Source of the DNA: Phlebiopsis flavidoalba
Taxonomy: Eukaryota > Basidiomycota > Agaricomycetes > Polyporales > Phanerochaetaceae
DNA length: 64,000 nucleotides
Direction of reading: 5' to 3'
Assembly (NCBI GenBank): GCA_035772785.1
Contig: JAOCPU010000026.1
Span: 342,298 to 406,297, forward strand
Shown one piece after another: positions 41,950-54,973 of this stretch. A program made the position numbers and the translations under genes. Position 1 is the first letter of the stretch; every line of letters begins with the position of its first letter. The notes beneath the pieces were generated by a model. It saw only the letters and a program-made list of their open reading frames with translations, did not search any database and was not told the DNA's origin.

Positions 41950-44900
41950 AGAAAAAGGGAGTCCATCCGATGTACATTTTCGACTGTCGACAATTCGTCA
42001 GATTTACACAAACGTATGAGTGAGAGTGTACGCACCAAGTTCTTCAAATCATGTTGCCTCGGTAATGAGCACTTCGACCATACTGCTGACGTGGGGATCT
42101 CTTTCGGAACGTCTTTATCGTGACACGAGACTTGTAATATCCCTGTAGCTTTGGCCCGGATAGGCTGCAGAGCACTCTGAGCTAAGGCAAGCAAATTTGT
42201 AGACTCTTTGACTTGATTGCCCCTCCTTTCAGCTCGTTCCTTTGCGTCAAGCCGATGTGGAACGAGAGCGATACGCGAACCCGACTTTGCAGGCGCAATT
42301 TTCTGCCCCCCCCGCTTTGTGAACGAGAGATACGCACTAGTCGAGCTTGCAGGCGCTTACCGTTTCCTTTCGCTTTCCCGCATTCGTCCCCTGCCACTCG
42401 ACCAATGGATCGTGAATGAATGCGTCAAGGACTGTGCTGAGGCAATCTCTGTTGTTGCGAAGGGGCTTGCATCGTGATTTCACACGCAATTCGGGAAGGG
42501 ACCCTCCGACGCCGGTAACGCAAAACCCCGTCAACTATGTTCTGCGTGGCATCGGAAAGGCACGCGCGTTGGGTGTTTGGAGCGTCTTGCCTTTGTCAAA
42601 CAGGCAATTGAAGTCGACATGTACGACGTCACCCGATCGCATGTCCATAAGAATGTTCTCACATGTGCCGTGATCACCTAGACTAGTATGTACGTTAGTG
42701 AGGAGGAATCGTGGATGCTATACAGGAAGGGAAAAAATACCCAAGAATGAATCCGACCATAGGGACATGACTGCCGCCGTCCGAGTGTACGCGATGCGAC
42801 TTGATAGCCAAGCGGCTGGCCTCGGGGAAGGTCTCTACGAACCACTCATGCATCACTGGTGGATATCTAGGCGGGTTTAGGTGTAAAGCATTTCGTCATG
42901 TAGTCGACAAGCTTTACCGTCCTAGAACGTCTTTCTTGAACATTTGGACCGCGTCCGTCTCGCGTAGCGCCCCGAGCTTCTCGAATACGGCCTGTACTCG
43001 ATTTATCCTGCGGTATGTAGATTAGATCAAGTGAAAAATCAATCGTGATAATTTTGCGTACGAAGATAGGAGCCCCTCTCGACAGATAGTACTTCGCAAT
43101 TATATTTCTCAATGGGATAGTATCGGGTACCCATTGAATGAAGCCACACTCCTCATTGAGAGTGACAACGCCGTACGTCCTGATACCTGTTATGCATTTG
43201 AGTTACATGAACAAACAACTTGAGCAAAAGCGTTCATACACAGCTGTCGTCTGCGGGATTCGGAGTTGGATTTGAGCCTGTTTGTGTATTGATAGGATGG
43301 CGTTGAAATCCATTAAACGTGCGTCCTTGCGGAGATCATCCTTCGGTTTTCCTAGGGAATTTATACGTCTTCCGTCGCGCTATTCCGGTAATGGTGAGTT
43401 TGCGACCGGACGGGCTAGAGAGCGCATGATCTCGACTTCGTCGTCAAATTCTACGGAGGTATGAGCATCCCCCGCTCTCCATACTAATTGGCTGAGGAGA
43501 GTACGTGCCGTGAAAAGTGGGTGCATTGAGATGGAAACGGCTGATGGCTAGCTTCAGCAGATGGTGTCGAAGGTAGGACTGCTCGAAGAGACTCCTGCAA
43601 TGGCTTATATATCACCGGCAGCGGTAGCATGCCGTACAGCTTCGGGAAGACCTTGATCATGCTCAGGTTACTCTTCTTATCTTGGCCATGTATAGGATTG
43701 TTACATAGGCCCAGGAGACCGTCGGTCAAAGCGAGACTTGCGTCAATCAGATGTCCTACGTCACCCGTATTCTTGTGACCCTAATGAATACACTTGAGCT
43801 CCAGTCCCACACGTCGAAACCAATGAAAGATACCACCTTCAGCTTTTGCAAGATGTCCAATCCCCGACTTCGTCTCTTAGTCTGATTGGACTTGACCACT
43901 GATATCAACTGCCACAGACTTTGGTTCGGATACTGTAAGGTTACTGCACGTATGATCTGGTGCAAGGTTTGATATGTCTTATCACAATGGTGATTCACCC
44001 GTGAAATGAGTTGCGGGAGTGCAATGTACCACTGAACGAAATCAGGTATTATGGACGAATTGTCATTAATTGACGAACCTTGTACAGCGGAATAGTCTTA
44101 ATAGCCCTTGTTATCACGTTTTGAATGCTGGCCCACTCATCCGTGGGATAGACTTCCGGGGCTTTGATCGTTGCCGAGAACATTCAGCCATATCGTTATT
44201 AGCCGTGAGAGTGCCTGATAGACGTGTTTCGAACCACAAACACAAGCTTCAACGAAGGAACGAATCGTCGACAAGTTCATTTTCAGGCGACTAATAAAAG
44301 TCAGGTTTGACTACTTGATGCTGTGTACGGCACTCACCGTAGGGCTCTCTGTTTTCCCTCGGGCAAAGTCCTGAGTCCGTGGGCGCATTCATCATGGAAC
44401 TGGCCAAGATGGAACCAGCCGCTTTCCCGACTAATACAAAGAATTAGCTGAGAGTAGGACGCAAGGTAGCATAAACATACCCAGGCAGAGCATCGGCGGC
44501 TTTCTGAAATTCGTTGAAAATGTATTGTGAATCATGTCGTTCAAGTTCGCCAAGCCATCGAGCGCGCAACGTGGTGACCTACGATGCTTCGTTACCACGC
44601 GATGAGAACGGCACGACGAAGTAAATGCAGACCTTAGATCTCAGTATTTTAGCAGCTTCATTGACCTTGATTTCGTCATCCTGCATTTCCGCGAGTAGAT
44701 TGAGACCTCCCAGAGAATTCTCGACCTCCAATAAAGCTTTCAAAGGCTCTCCGGTCGCCTTGGACAGCTTAGCACTTTCAATGAACAAGAAAGGCGCGTT
44801 GTTTTGTCCTGGCCTGGAGAATGGCGCTGTATGCGGTCTGCCAGTAGCCAGCCTTCCTTGCTAGCTTGGCGCTCAAGAGCCAGGATCGTCCAAGTACTTC

Positions 44901-47900
44901 CTGGACCGCCGTGATGTTGACTCGTTCTAACTCTGATGAGCAAACCCCTTGTGCTGGATTTGATAGTACACGCACTGTATAGCTAAAGCGGCGCGACGCA
45001 TACTAAGAAGAGGTTCACGAGAGCGGAAGCTTGGCAAGGTGGAATCAAGCCTTGTAGATAGACGTCGCTGGAGGCTATCCAAGCGAGCTTCTAGAGTAAC
45101 AGAATCGCCCGAGTTTCTTGCTTCCTGGAAGATTACTTGTAATTCAGTGCAGCATGTGGAGTTCGAGGACAGCCTGGTATGATCTTCGGGTACTCTCTGG
45201 CACCAGCAGCGGAGACGGGTGCGCCGAGGATTTTGCGCGCCAGGGGAAAGGCTCGACTGAACCTTGGCAGAGTCGCCAGACTGCATAGCTAATAAAGTGC
45301 GAGCAACCAATGTAGGAGGAGTTTGACGGTGAGCTTTTGTTGTACCACTTCGCACTGCGTCCCAGTTTCCGACAATACAGTTACTCTCGATTTGATAGTC
45401 CAAAAGTTCGGGTTCCCACATTTGGTTGCGGACGAGTAGACCATCGACATGTGTACGCATAGTGTCTGCTCCGAGCGTAAGTCCTTCCTTGGCTATGTAA
45501 ACATCATTACTCACCGTAATGACCTAGGTTCTTCAAGCATCGCAGGAGACCAACATGGGATTCCAGATCGTTAGGAGAGTGTTGAAGTCTCACTTCCCAA
45601 CAGCTTTGTGCCGATGTCCAACGACCGGTGCTCTCGTGTTCCCGGATTTGGTGTTCTAGAGAGGGTGTTTTATGAGAGCTGAGATGCCTTCCATGCCGTC
45701 AGGCTCGTCAAGCTTGGGCGTAGATTCCGTGCATGATTTCGTATGTGGCGACCTTCGTGTCCATTGCAACTTCTGTGAACCTCAAAGACACGAGTTGTTG
45801 CTCGAAGCACATCAGAGCTCGGGCATATGCCTTACATCGCAATGCTGCTTTTGCCATCAGGCTGTGGTCAATGCTCCGTGAGGACAGAGTCGACCCTCAA
45901 GAGCTGATACTGCTCTTCTGTCCCCGGGTCAGGCTCGGATGTGGCTTTCTTCCGTTTGCTGTTTAGTTGCAGCATCTTTGACGTACAGTACGTACCCAGT
46001 TTGTTAAGATGATCCATAAGCATGAAGATAGCCTGTGAGGAGTGTAAGTAAGGCCATTGTCGCAGTGAGTAGTTTTCACACCTGCGCACTGAGGCCCTTC
46101 TTGTCAATATTTGAAGTGCTACCCACGTCCACTTGATCTTGTAAGACGGTCATCACTTCTGTCCGAATGTCTTGGATGTCTTATGTTGTTCGTTATCGGA
46201 AAGTAAGACGTTGAGCACTAGATGAGGTAGGAGATAATGTGCCACGCCAACATCCTTGTTGCGGACAACAGGGTGAAACGCGGAAAAGATGGTCTGCGCA
46301 TCTCGCCCCGACGATGCGGTATAAGAGACATGCGTCCAGGCTTGTATCCATTCGCGATATGTGGTATGACGCGGGTATATTGGATGCTCGACCGGTATTT
46401 GAGGCGGTGGCCTGAAAAGCAAAACGACCGGCCAACAATGGGGCCACGGTTTCCTTCACAGCCCGCGGAAGTTCTTTCCAACGATTTCGCACCTTGATAG
46501 GTAGAGCACCGGAAGATCCTGGAGTGACGAGGGATGAGCTGAAGCGGCAGAAACGGAGGAGGCTCTTGAATAGCATATGCAGGAAGTTCTGATACGCTAT
46601 ATCGCATGTTGAACGGAAGGCGCCGACAGCAAGACATCCTTGATGAGGTGAATTGCGAAGCTCATTGACTCGGACTCGTCCTGGAAGTTGTACTTGACAA
46701 TCATGGTACCTTCGCTACCACCAAACCGGAAACGATCAGGGTCGACAGCACCTACGACCCCCCTATGCATTCGAGGGCGAGCTGATGGATGTTGTCAGAC
46801 CCTTCAAGATCTCGCGACGCTGCAGCGAACAGCGCTGTCATAACATGGCCGACAAGAGGGTCGAAGGCGTCGCCAGTAAGTGTAAGGTTCCTAAAGAATC
46901 GCTCGTCGTCCTCAAGCAGGAAAGTTTCATCTCTTGAAGACCGCAAGATGAAACGGCAGTATTGTCGTTACCAATTCTCTCCAAAGCTTGCGAAGTCGAT
47001 GATCTGGCGTCCACCCTTCGCGAATTGTTTTACACGCCCCCAGAGTTTCTTCAATCTGGGTATGAATGAAAAGTCAGCTGTGTCTTCCATAAACTGCGGT
47101 GCGGTGCTTTTGGCAAGGAAGATGAAAGATTGAGACGCGAGGTCCTCTGCCCGAGATGAGAATGTTGGCCATGCGAATGATGTGGGCAGGGGTCACGAAT
47201 GTCGATGTGGTGCTGGGGCCAATGTGTGAACCAAGATCCTCAGATTTCAAGGCTCGGAGGAAGATGTTCCACGCATCGATAGTAGTCTCGGAGAGCTCTT
47301 CGATGGTGAGGGATGTTTGCATCGTTGCCATAATCTATTCAACAACCTGTTAAACAGTGCATCATCGCACAACGAATTCCTAACCTGAGGCGAGACGCTT
47401 TGAATCGCTGACCCGACCAATTCGATGAAAACACCTAACGACTTGATGATCCGGCGTTTTTGACTCGACGGTCTGTTTACCGTGTACTTCTTGTAAATAA
47501 TCGTTGAGTTGTGAGACGACGCCAAGCATGTGCTGCTGAAGGAGGTCTCGAACCGCCTCATCAACTGTGTTATACTGGCTCTGCCTATTCTCGGCGACCT
47601 GTTGCACCTTCATCAAGGCCTTCTTTCGCCTGGAATGCAGTGAATAAGTCGTGCAACGAACTTGTAGAATGTACGCACACTTTCTATCACGTCCTCGTCG
47701 GGATCTCCCAGCTTTAACACTATGTCCCCTATAACCTCGACAATCTGGCCTCGGACGACGTGTTGTGCATCTAGATCGTTTCGGCTGCTTGACGATGCTT
47801 TGAGTGAGGATATCAACGATGAAAAGCTAGAGATTTAGCTGTCTTCCCCGGTTTCGTCTGCATGAAGACCTCCGCTAGGATTCTTGATGCATAGCTTGAG

Positions 47901-50616
47901 GAACATTTCATGCAATCGCATGTCAATCTCAACAGAAATGATGTCGAGATTGTCGCGTTCACGGTTTGCAAATAGATGAGGAAGAGTGTGGGATAGAGTA
48001 ACGGTGATGAAGGAAGAGGCGGGGGTAGACATCAGGGCGCATATATCGATGAGTGCTTTGCGGGTGGCTCTTGAGGCGCCCACAAGGTAGGGAGCAAGAA
48101 GGTCCATATCCGGCGAAAGAAGGTGGTAAACAGACTTCTTATGATGCTTGGCAATCTCTTGAATCTACGAGTGCGGTCAGAGCAGTCACCTAGCAGTAAG
48201 CCGAACACACCTGCTCGAAGGCGGTGTTTTCCTAATCAGTAAACTAGGATGACCAACCGCTGAAAGGATGCAGTAAATGGACCTTCTGAGCGTATCTGGT
48301 TCCGGGAGCCTGCAGACGTATTGGCTGGATCCCTGAATAGCCACCAGAGACAACTCACTTCGCAATGCCAGTGGTAGTGATCAGAGCAGTCTCCTTGTGA
48401 TAATCATCTTTACTTGTCAAAAGAGTTTGGAGTATAGAAAATATTGGACCAAGATGCGCTGAAACGGGTCCATCGAGCCACAGATGAAATCGAACTAGCT
48501 CAACGAGACAGCGTCTACGGACATAGTCAGCCCCTGCATACTCTTCGAGAAGTGTGAGCATACCCGGCACTTAGCCGTACATTCCTGTCGACGTCCTTCA
48601 TTCCCCTGGCGACCAGTTGTTCGATGTGCTTCAGGCCCGCACCCTGATACTTGACTGTTTGATGGCGCATACTCCTCGTCAGGGCAATAAAGGTCGCTTT
48701 CCGTACTGACGGTTTTTGTCACGGTTCGTTGTCAGTTCCATCTAGAATACATGTCACCAAGAAGAAGGCAGGTCTTCAACGGATCGAGGGACAATGAAGT
48801 GCGAACGAAGGAACATGGGGGATTTGTAATGTCGCGCAAGGAGACATGGAATGGCCGCGAAAGATTTCGCTAGCTTGACACGTCCGTCAGCGGACGGGTT
48901 ATATATTGGTCTAAGGAAGATCAGCAAGGCCTTGCGAGAACAGAGAAGACGTACCTCTCGAAACGATTCTCGATGTCTGATAATACCCGTGCAGCGAAGC
49001 TCGCGTCGTCAATATAGTCGTCTTCAGCCCACGTAAGGTTGTCCGGCTCTATCACCGTCTGCACAGCGTTTCTCACATCTCTCCTCCATTTCATGGAGGT
49101 TTCGTCAACACTATTGGTCACCATGGCTGTGGGTTCGCGACACAAGCACCAGCTCTATGCTCTTCCACAGCTTTCAGGAGATTAATGTAGCTGATATCAG
49201 AGTCGTTCAAGCGAAGAAGAAATCCGCTCAGCTCGTCGAGGAACTTTGCATCTAACCCTGGCAAAGCGTTTCGGAGGTACGTCGCGGCTATGGCCTACAA
49301 ACAATCAGAAATCATCCAATCATAATCATGGGAGTGGCATACACGAAGATCGGACCCGCTGTCTTCCCACTGTTCCTCTCTCAAAAGGACAAGAACAGAT
49401 AGTGCATCAGCCTGTAGTATTGGGCGTGCGCACGGCGCGGCGAATGCTTCGAGCAAAAGCTTGTCACATTTGGTCCAAGCATCGAGGGGTCCATCGGTGA
49501 GCCTTCGAATTAGGAGATGGAGGCGCAATGGGATCCGCCAAAGTGTTGACCGAGGAGAATGAGCGGAGCTGCGTGCTCACAGCAACAACAAGTCGAGTTA
49601 TTGCCCTTGCTCGTCTTACATCCGTAGTTACGCAAGCTGGTGAGGTGAGAAAGTCATGCACCTGTCTTGCGAGACTAGCGTGCGATTGACAAGGGAAAGA
49701 ACAAAAACAATCGCCCAGTGCAGGGATGCTGAGTGCTGTCAACTGGATTTCGAGCAGGAGAGTGAGTAGCAAAGGTATTTGCGATGGATCATGAACGTGA
49801 ATGAATGTCCGTTTAGTTCTATCCTATGACTGGTTGAGCCCTTTGACACAACTAGATGAGGGTGTTATTTGTTACCTGGACCGCTTCGGAATCCCGTGCC
49901 TTCTTCGAGGCAGGCGGGGGTGGCGGGTTACCGAGTGTATCTTCGGAGTAGAGAAAAGATGTACGTAGAATGGATTATTTACGGGGGTGGATAGAAGCTC
50001 TGCAGAACTTAATATCAAGAGTCTACTACACTGTGAAGCGACTCACCTTTACATACGGCGGAACACTCTTCTCCAATAGTTCTCAATATTTTCCATCCTG
50101 GCGGGCCCCCGTGGTCAATCGCTACGCCCTCTGTAAAAGCATGCAGCATCCTGGACGTGGCTCGAGTACAATTCGATAACAATATGTCCGGAGTGGCGTA
50201 TCCATTCTTCTCCGGTAGATCGGGCACGTCCGCCCAGGCGTCCAGACTTGCCGCAAGATTGACGAGCTTGGTAAATATGCTTCGTCCAATGTTCTCTTGA
50301 AGACACAAGACCTCTCCCACAGCGGCGTGCCATTTGATACATCAGCTCGAAGATGACTTCGGATAGTTTGATCTTCTCGTGCAGGTTGCTCCATGAGTAT
50401 TCGTTTGGGTGAGGAAAGGGGAGAAGGAAATCTCGGTCCAAGTTATCGAGTAGAGATAGAGCTTTCCCCCCGTTTCTCATGGAGAAGCTCTTGTACGGGA
50501 TCATTCTCAAGCTTCCGCGTGTAATCTTGCAGGAAAGACAGCAGTTCCTTCGGTGAAGCCCCGTCGGTATCTTGAAATGTGGGAATAGGTATCGATGAGG
50601 ACATGGGATGACTCAT
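41950..50616 (-). CDS. ATR: ATR/Rad3/Mec1 checkpoint protein kinase
   Basis: This giant PI3K-like kinase senses RPA-coated single-stranded DNA and activates the replication and damage checkpoint. The start at 50616 gives MSHPMSSSIPIPTFQDTDGA, then DYTRKLENDPVQEL and FPHPNEYSWSNLHEKIKLSE. The long helical-repeat and FAT part fills 50.4-43.5 kb in fragments, for example FHLWLDGPVSAHLGPIFSIL near 48.4 kb and LEECLKNL-like repeats. The kinase domain is clear: EIMRSLARP, DGRR...LGKPKDDLRKDARLMDFN, TYGVVTLNEECGFIQWVPDT, LRNIIAKYYLSRGAPI, HVPMVGFILG, a damaged GDRHxEN box (GDHGTCENILMD), and HVDFNCLFDKGKTL with the DFN/DFG metal-binding Asp. These are followed by VTGVEGPF and CLSTVLDAFIHDPLVEWQ. The FATC end reads LAQSALQPIRAKATGILQVS and, after an intron, KMYIGWTPF. 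The last stop is uncertain because of a T-run. Span and order fit a protein of about 2,300 residues or more. Many indels. Confidence 0.93.
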
Positions 50617-51196
50617 TGTTTGGTGAGTTCAAAAAGTAGAGATACAAGCATGAGGGTAGAGCGAGCTGCCTTAGGCCAGTATGGTCGCCGGCCAAGCTCG
50701 AGATCTGAGACGTGACGCGATTCTGCGCGCGGTACGAATGGTCACACTCACTTTCATCACAAGCGTGACGGCACGTGACTTTCACAAAATCGCGCGTTAC
50801 ATCAGCGGTTCATCCCCACGCTCCCCATGTCTAAGAGCGGGATCGCATTGTAAGTAGAATATAGGTGAAAGTCGGCGTATGGGCACACGAACGCAAAATG
50901 AGGAGTCGAGACTCGAGATCTGAATTCTAGTAGGAGGTAGTGGGTACTAGTGGCTCGCTCACGAATCACATGACATGTAACGGCACGTGTAAGCGCTGAG
51001 CCGTGACAACCCGAAGCTATTGAATACTTCGAGGACTAGTTATGCGGCCTAATTATTAGGTTCCGGACGCTCTGAATGTTGTTCACGCTGTGAAGTACGT
51101 AAAGTTTTCATGACAATTTCGAGTGAATGAGTCTTCTATACAGCGATACAAGCATTAAGCATTAAGTACCGAGCTATCCCCAGAAATAGAATAGTG
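50617..51196. other. Intergenic region between ATR and the RTA1-like gene
   Basis: This is the ATR promoter region and the 3' flank of the next minus-strand gene. AAGCATTAAGCATTAAG repeats a 7-mer near 51155. There is no gene. Confidence 0.7.
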
Positions 51197-52594
51197 CTAA
51201 AGTCCATTGTAACATTTGCAGAGTAGCAACAGCGAGGTATAGTGGGGAATTATCTCGCTCACGAGGCGGGATAGTGGTAGATGGTCGCGGGGAAGGAATA
51301 AGTCACTCCTTCGACGCATGAAGACCGGGGAGTTATCGACGCGGATAGCATCTGCGCTGCCCGTAGAGCCAAGCGGCACCTGCTCAAAGTCTGAGCGCGA
51401 GGGCACGCGATCGGGGATGAAGCGGCCGGGCCAGAATGGCACATAGACGGAGACGGCGACGAGAAGGGGGGCGAAGTCGAGAGCACAAAGAGATAGATCT
51501 CCGTGCTGGTGAGATGGCCTGAGTAGCCCTCGGACAGCTCGATACAACGATAGACCGAACGAACCTGAGTGGGAACATGAGGTGAGATGGGGAGAGTATA
51601 GAATGTTTAGGAAAACGTACGATGACACCAATCTGGCTAACGAACATGACGAAGCAAGAGTGCGCCAGTCGTTTGAACCAGCTTTGATTGCGGTCGCGGG
51701 AACCAGATGGCCGACTCATACTTCTTGACACGGCTAATGAACCGCACAAAGACGAGTGTGAAGAACACAAAGGAGACAAGCTGGAGGATCAGGCCGACAA
51801 GGAAAACCTGGTAAGGGCGCGGACGTCAATGGAGACCGGACGGAAGTGAAGTTGTGGGCATACCTTCGAGCCCAAGTTCGCCTTGTCGGCATCGCCGCCT
51901 GCAGATGCTGAAATTCCACCACCAGCTGCCTGCAATGTGGGTCAGTCGCACCGCTGATGACAGAGTTAGGCACATGTGACGTACTTGGGTCAGGAAAGTC
52001 GTCACGTCCGATAAAACGAAGACCAAAGTAATCCTGTTTGCCGGGATCAACACGTGGCGATGCTGCGCGCAACCACCGTGCTAGTCGACCGAGGAGAACA
52101 TATTCAGCGGCGATGAAACCGCACGGTGACGAGGGTGACGAAGAGGTTTTGTAGGTGGCGTAGAACATGATGCTATCCAGGTTCGAGCGAAGGGGCCACC
52201 GAAGCGCAAAGCCGACAGCATAGGCTAAGGAGAGATCAGCAAAATAATCCATGTTCATGTCAAATATGCGTACTGAAGATGGCGATGGTCATAGCAAGCA
52301 TGTATTTACCGCCTGGCTTTCTTCCAGATGAGGTAGCCTTGCGCTAGGCCTACGACTAACAGCATGACTGTCCTAGCGTGTGAGCAAGATGTCGTCGGCT
52401 TTGGTTGATGTCGGTCAATACTCACTGACAGCCATGGCCGTAAGGCCATTGGACGGCACATAATGCAGCGGGTTCTTCGGGTCGGTGGCGGGATCTGTCG
52501 AGGAGTCGGTGGTATCCGCCGCTACCGAAAGGGACGCGAGAGCAAGAAGAAATGCTACACGAGAAAACAGCGACCTGGCTGTTTGCCGAAACAT
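51197..52594 (-). CDS. RTA1-like seven-helix membrane protein (lipid-translocating exporter family)
   Basis: RTA1/RSB1 relatives sit in the plasma membrane and are linked to sphingoid-base release and resistance to toxic compounds. The start MFRQTARSLFSRVAFLLALA with SLSVAAD looks like a cleaved signal peptide. Then come NPLHYVPSNGLTAMAV (first helix), YAVGFALRWPLRSNLDSIMF, SPCGFIAAEYVLLGRLARWL, VLIPANRITLVFVLSDVTTF, an amphipathic Gly/Ala loop with SASAGGDADKANLGSKVFLV, LILQLVSFVFFTLVFVRFIS and YRAVRG...HGDLSLCALDFAPL, and lastly LLVAVSVYVPFWPGRFIPDR. These match the conserved RTA1 blocks E-x-x-GY and VYVPFWPG-type ends. The tail after RFIPDR is polar and cytosolic, ending at 51197. Introns of about 50 nt and frameshifts are present. 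A TATA box lies about 110 bp upstream. Confidence 0.87.
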
Positions 52595-52705
52595 GGCGGA
52601 CTCGATAGCAAGTTTGAACGTGGAAGAGAAATAGAGAAGAGAAGGAGAAGAGTCGTGGGAGCCCCAGAGCACGAGGATACCGTTCTGGATGTAGTGAACA
52701 CATGT

Positions 52706-52712
52706 TATATAG
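52706..52712 (-). promoter_or_regulatory. TATA box of the RTA1-like gene
   Basis: TATATAA on the minus strand, about 112 bp upstream of the start at 52594. Confidence 0.6.
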
Positions 52713-53539
52713 CAGCTCCCTTGTAGCTATCGCACAGACCCCAACGCTCAGATCGACGCGGTGTGGGCCCATTGTGTGTGCGCGAAAAACTGCGGAACCC
52801 AAGGTTTTCGGAGCGAGTTAGGCTCAAACCCTACGGTAGGGGCTTACCCACAAGCTGTGACAATGGAGTAAGGTTGCAGTCTTGCAGCGGATCGGGAGGA
52901 TACAACTCACCCTAACCGTGAGAATGGGGAGTCAACAAAAAATCCACTCGGTCTCGAAAGTGTCGGCCCCGAAAAAGAATATCCTCGCACCGAGCGGTGT
53001 TGATGATCGCAGTGTATCTGTTTGTTGCTGCTCGCCAAGGGGCGGAACCAGTTGGAGACCGAATAAAAATGCATTTAGCACCTATTTTTTTCGGCCCGAC
53101 AAACTGGAAGGAACATAGACGCCCATGGTCCATGAAGGGCTCGCCCGCTTCAATGAGCAATGCATAAGAGCCGACACCAGTGCGGTTCATTGACCCACGC
53201 TCTGACCGCAGGCTATGCGCAGTACTTGCTAGCATGTCCCCTGCGCAGCTTCCCTCATTTCGTCGGAGGCGGCACACCGAGACGACAGCCACCCTGGGTG
53301 AATCGTGACAAGTACCTGCTGCGTAGAGGTTAGCTCAACTACTCTCAATCCTCAAGCACCACGAAGTCCACTCACAGTTCACAATACAGCCCAGGCCGGT
53401 ATGATGTATGCTTATCAGCAAAGTATGTCGATATAGATACGCATCGTTTCCTCGCGTCGTTTAAATGGTACTTTGTCAATATGTCATTGTGGTACAAAGC
53501 TGCAGACTTGTTGCGTTGACTCGGTAGTCATTGTGAAGC
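52713..53539. other. Region without an assignable gene
   Basis: It contains a 126-codon minus-strand frame (52912-53292) starting MAVVSVCRLRRNEG, with no motif and no frame-shifted neighbours that look like protein. I do not call it. Confidence 0.5.
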
Positions 53540-54529
53540 TGTAGTGATCCTGGAGACTTCAACGTGATCTTCCCAGCCGTACTTGGGGAATATATCTAAA
53601 CCTGAGGGAGAAGCCGTCAATGAGCGATGCTTCTCTCGATTGCTCACACGAGGCACACACGACACAGAAACGATCGCCGCCTCACTCACCAATAGGTTTA
53701 GCAAACGTGCTAGCCTCGGAGTTATATGGCTCGCACGTGAGGGCAGCATGCTGCTTGGTTGGCGAAGTCATCCCTATGCACGGCTTCGCCAGTTGAGTGG
53801 GTGATAGTGCCTTCGAATGTGGTTAAGTTCATACCAGACGCCTGCATATAATTGATATCAGCTGTCATCCTGGACTGGAAATTTTCGGGAGCTTGTTCCA
53901 CCACAAAAGCCGTCTGGGAGAAAGGAGCGTGGTCCCTTTAGAAACGAGGAAAGACGAATACGTAAATGAGTATGCGAGTCCCAAGGGATAAGGGAGGGCC
54001 ATCCTGCCTATGCAAAAGTCCCACCACTCTCCTTCATCCCTTCCCTACTCTTGCATGGCAATCTACCAGCTGGAATGGTGAGCCCGGGTCAGAAAACTCA
54101 CTATAACGAGACTCACCCCGCCGCCCAGATAGCGTTTGGTCTCAGTGGGCACCGCCGCCGTGACCGCGTGTTCTCGCGGGTTCCAACTTCGTTCTTGCAG
54201 TCGTTGTTGTTTCGGAGAGCGTCGCATTCGGGAAGCCAGTGAGTCCTATGTACGCATAGTTAATTCCCCCAAAGACGCATATGCCTAGGCGTAGCCGCTC
54301 TCGCCGTGTCTGTCACCACACGACCACTTACATCGCCGCTACCAAGCCTCTTGTAATTGGCGTTCGTGTAACTCCAATGGGCCATCATTGCAGTGGCAAT
54401 TGGCTTAACTCCACTATGTGTGGGCATTAATCGAAGGTTCTGATAGCATTTCCAGAGCGTTGTGGGGGAGCATTGAAGAGTAACGCCGCATCCCGTGTGA
54501 TAAAACATGGTGTGGCCCGAGACCAGCAC
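53540..54529 (-). CDS. Unidentified gene, coding fragments only
   Basis: Several stretches read like protein: MLVSGHTMFYHTGCGVTLQC near the proposed start, MMAHWSYTNANYKRLGSGDV, FVVEQAPENFQSRMTADINY with MQASGMNLTTFEGTI, and ALTCEPYNSEASTFAKPIG. The last is followed by a GTGAGT donor, an 88-nt candidate intron and GLDIFPKYGWEDHVEVSRIT near the 3' end. They lie in order on the minus strand in different frames, which matches the indel pattern of known genes here. N-x-T/S sites and the Cys content would suit a secreted protein, but no signal peptide or family could be recognised. Boundaries are arbitrary. Confidence 0.35.
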
Positions 54530-54973
54530 GTTTTGTTGAGTTGTGACTAGAAACGCGTTATGAATTCATAGAGCCGTAACTCATAGTCGAGGATATTCCC
54601 GAAGCTCGCGCGCGGGTCGGTGCGACATGATAGAATCAATGAAGAAATCTCCTCGGTCTGGGACGGTGCTGCGAGCAAAGTCGATTCAAGCGCTCTAGCG
54701 GAGAAGGGCGTGTGGTGGGGCGCCTACACTTCCCGACGATCACTTTGCGCAGATCGCAATCTCAGACTGGGAAGTCGGACTGCACGCGTGCAAGACTGAG
54801 CGCTGATTGATTTTCGCATGAGGTGCGAACGTGTCGAATCATTTTTGAGCACAGCAGTCATACATTCCCTAGCTGACACTGCCTTACAGGCCAAATTTTT
54901 CGGGGAGTGATCAGGGCGGGCAAAGTGACAAAGGGTGGGCGATAGTGGCCCGCACAAAAGTATATATATACGT
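54530..54973. other. Intergenic region with an alternating TA tract
   Basis: A TATATATATA stretch at about 54961-54970 abuts the stop of the GPI-protein gene. It could serve as a promoter element for the minus-strand gene to its left, though at 430 bp it is distant. Nothing else is seen. Confidence 0.5.
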
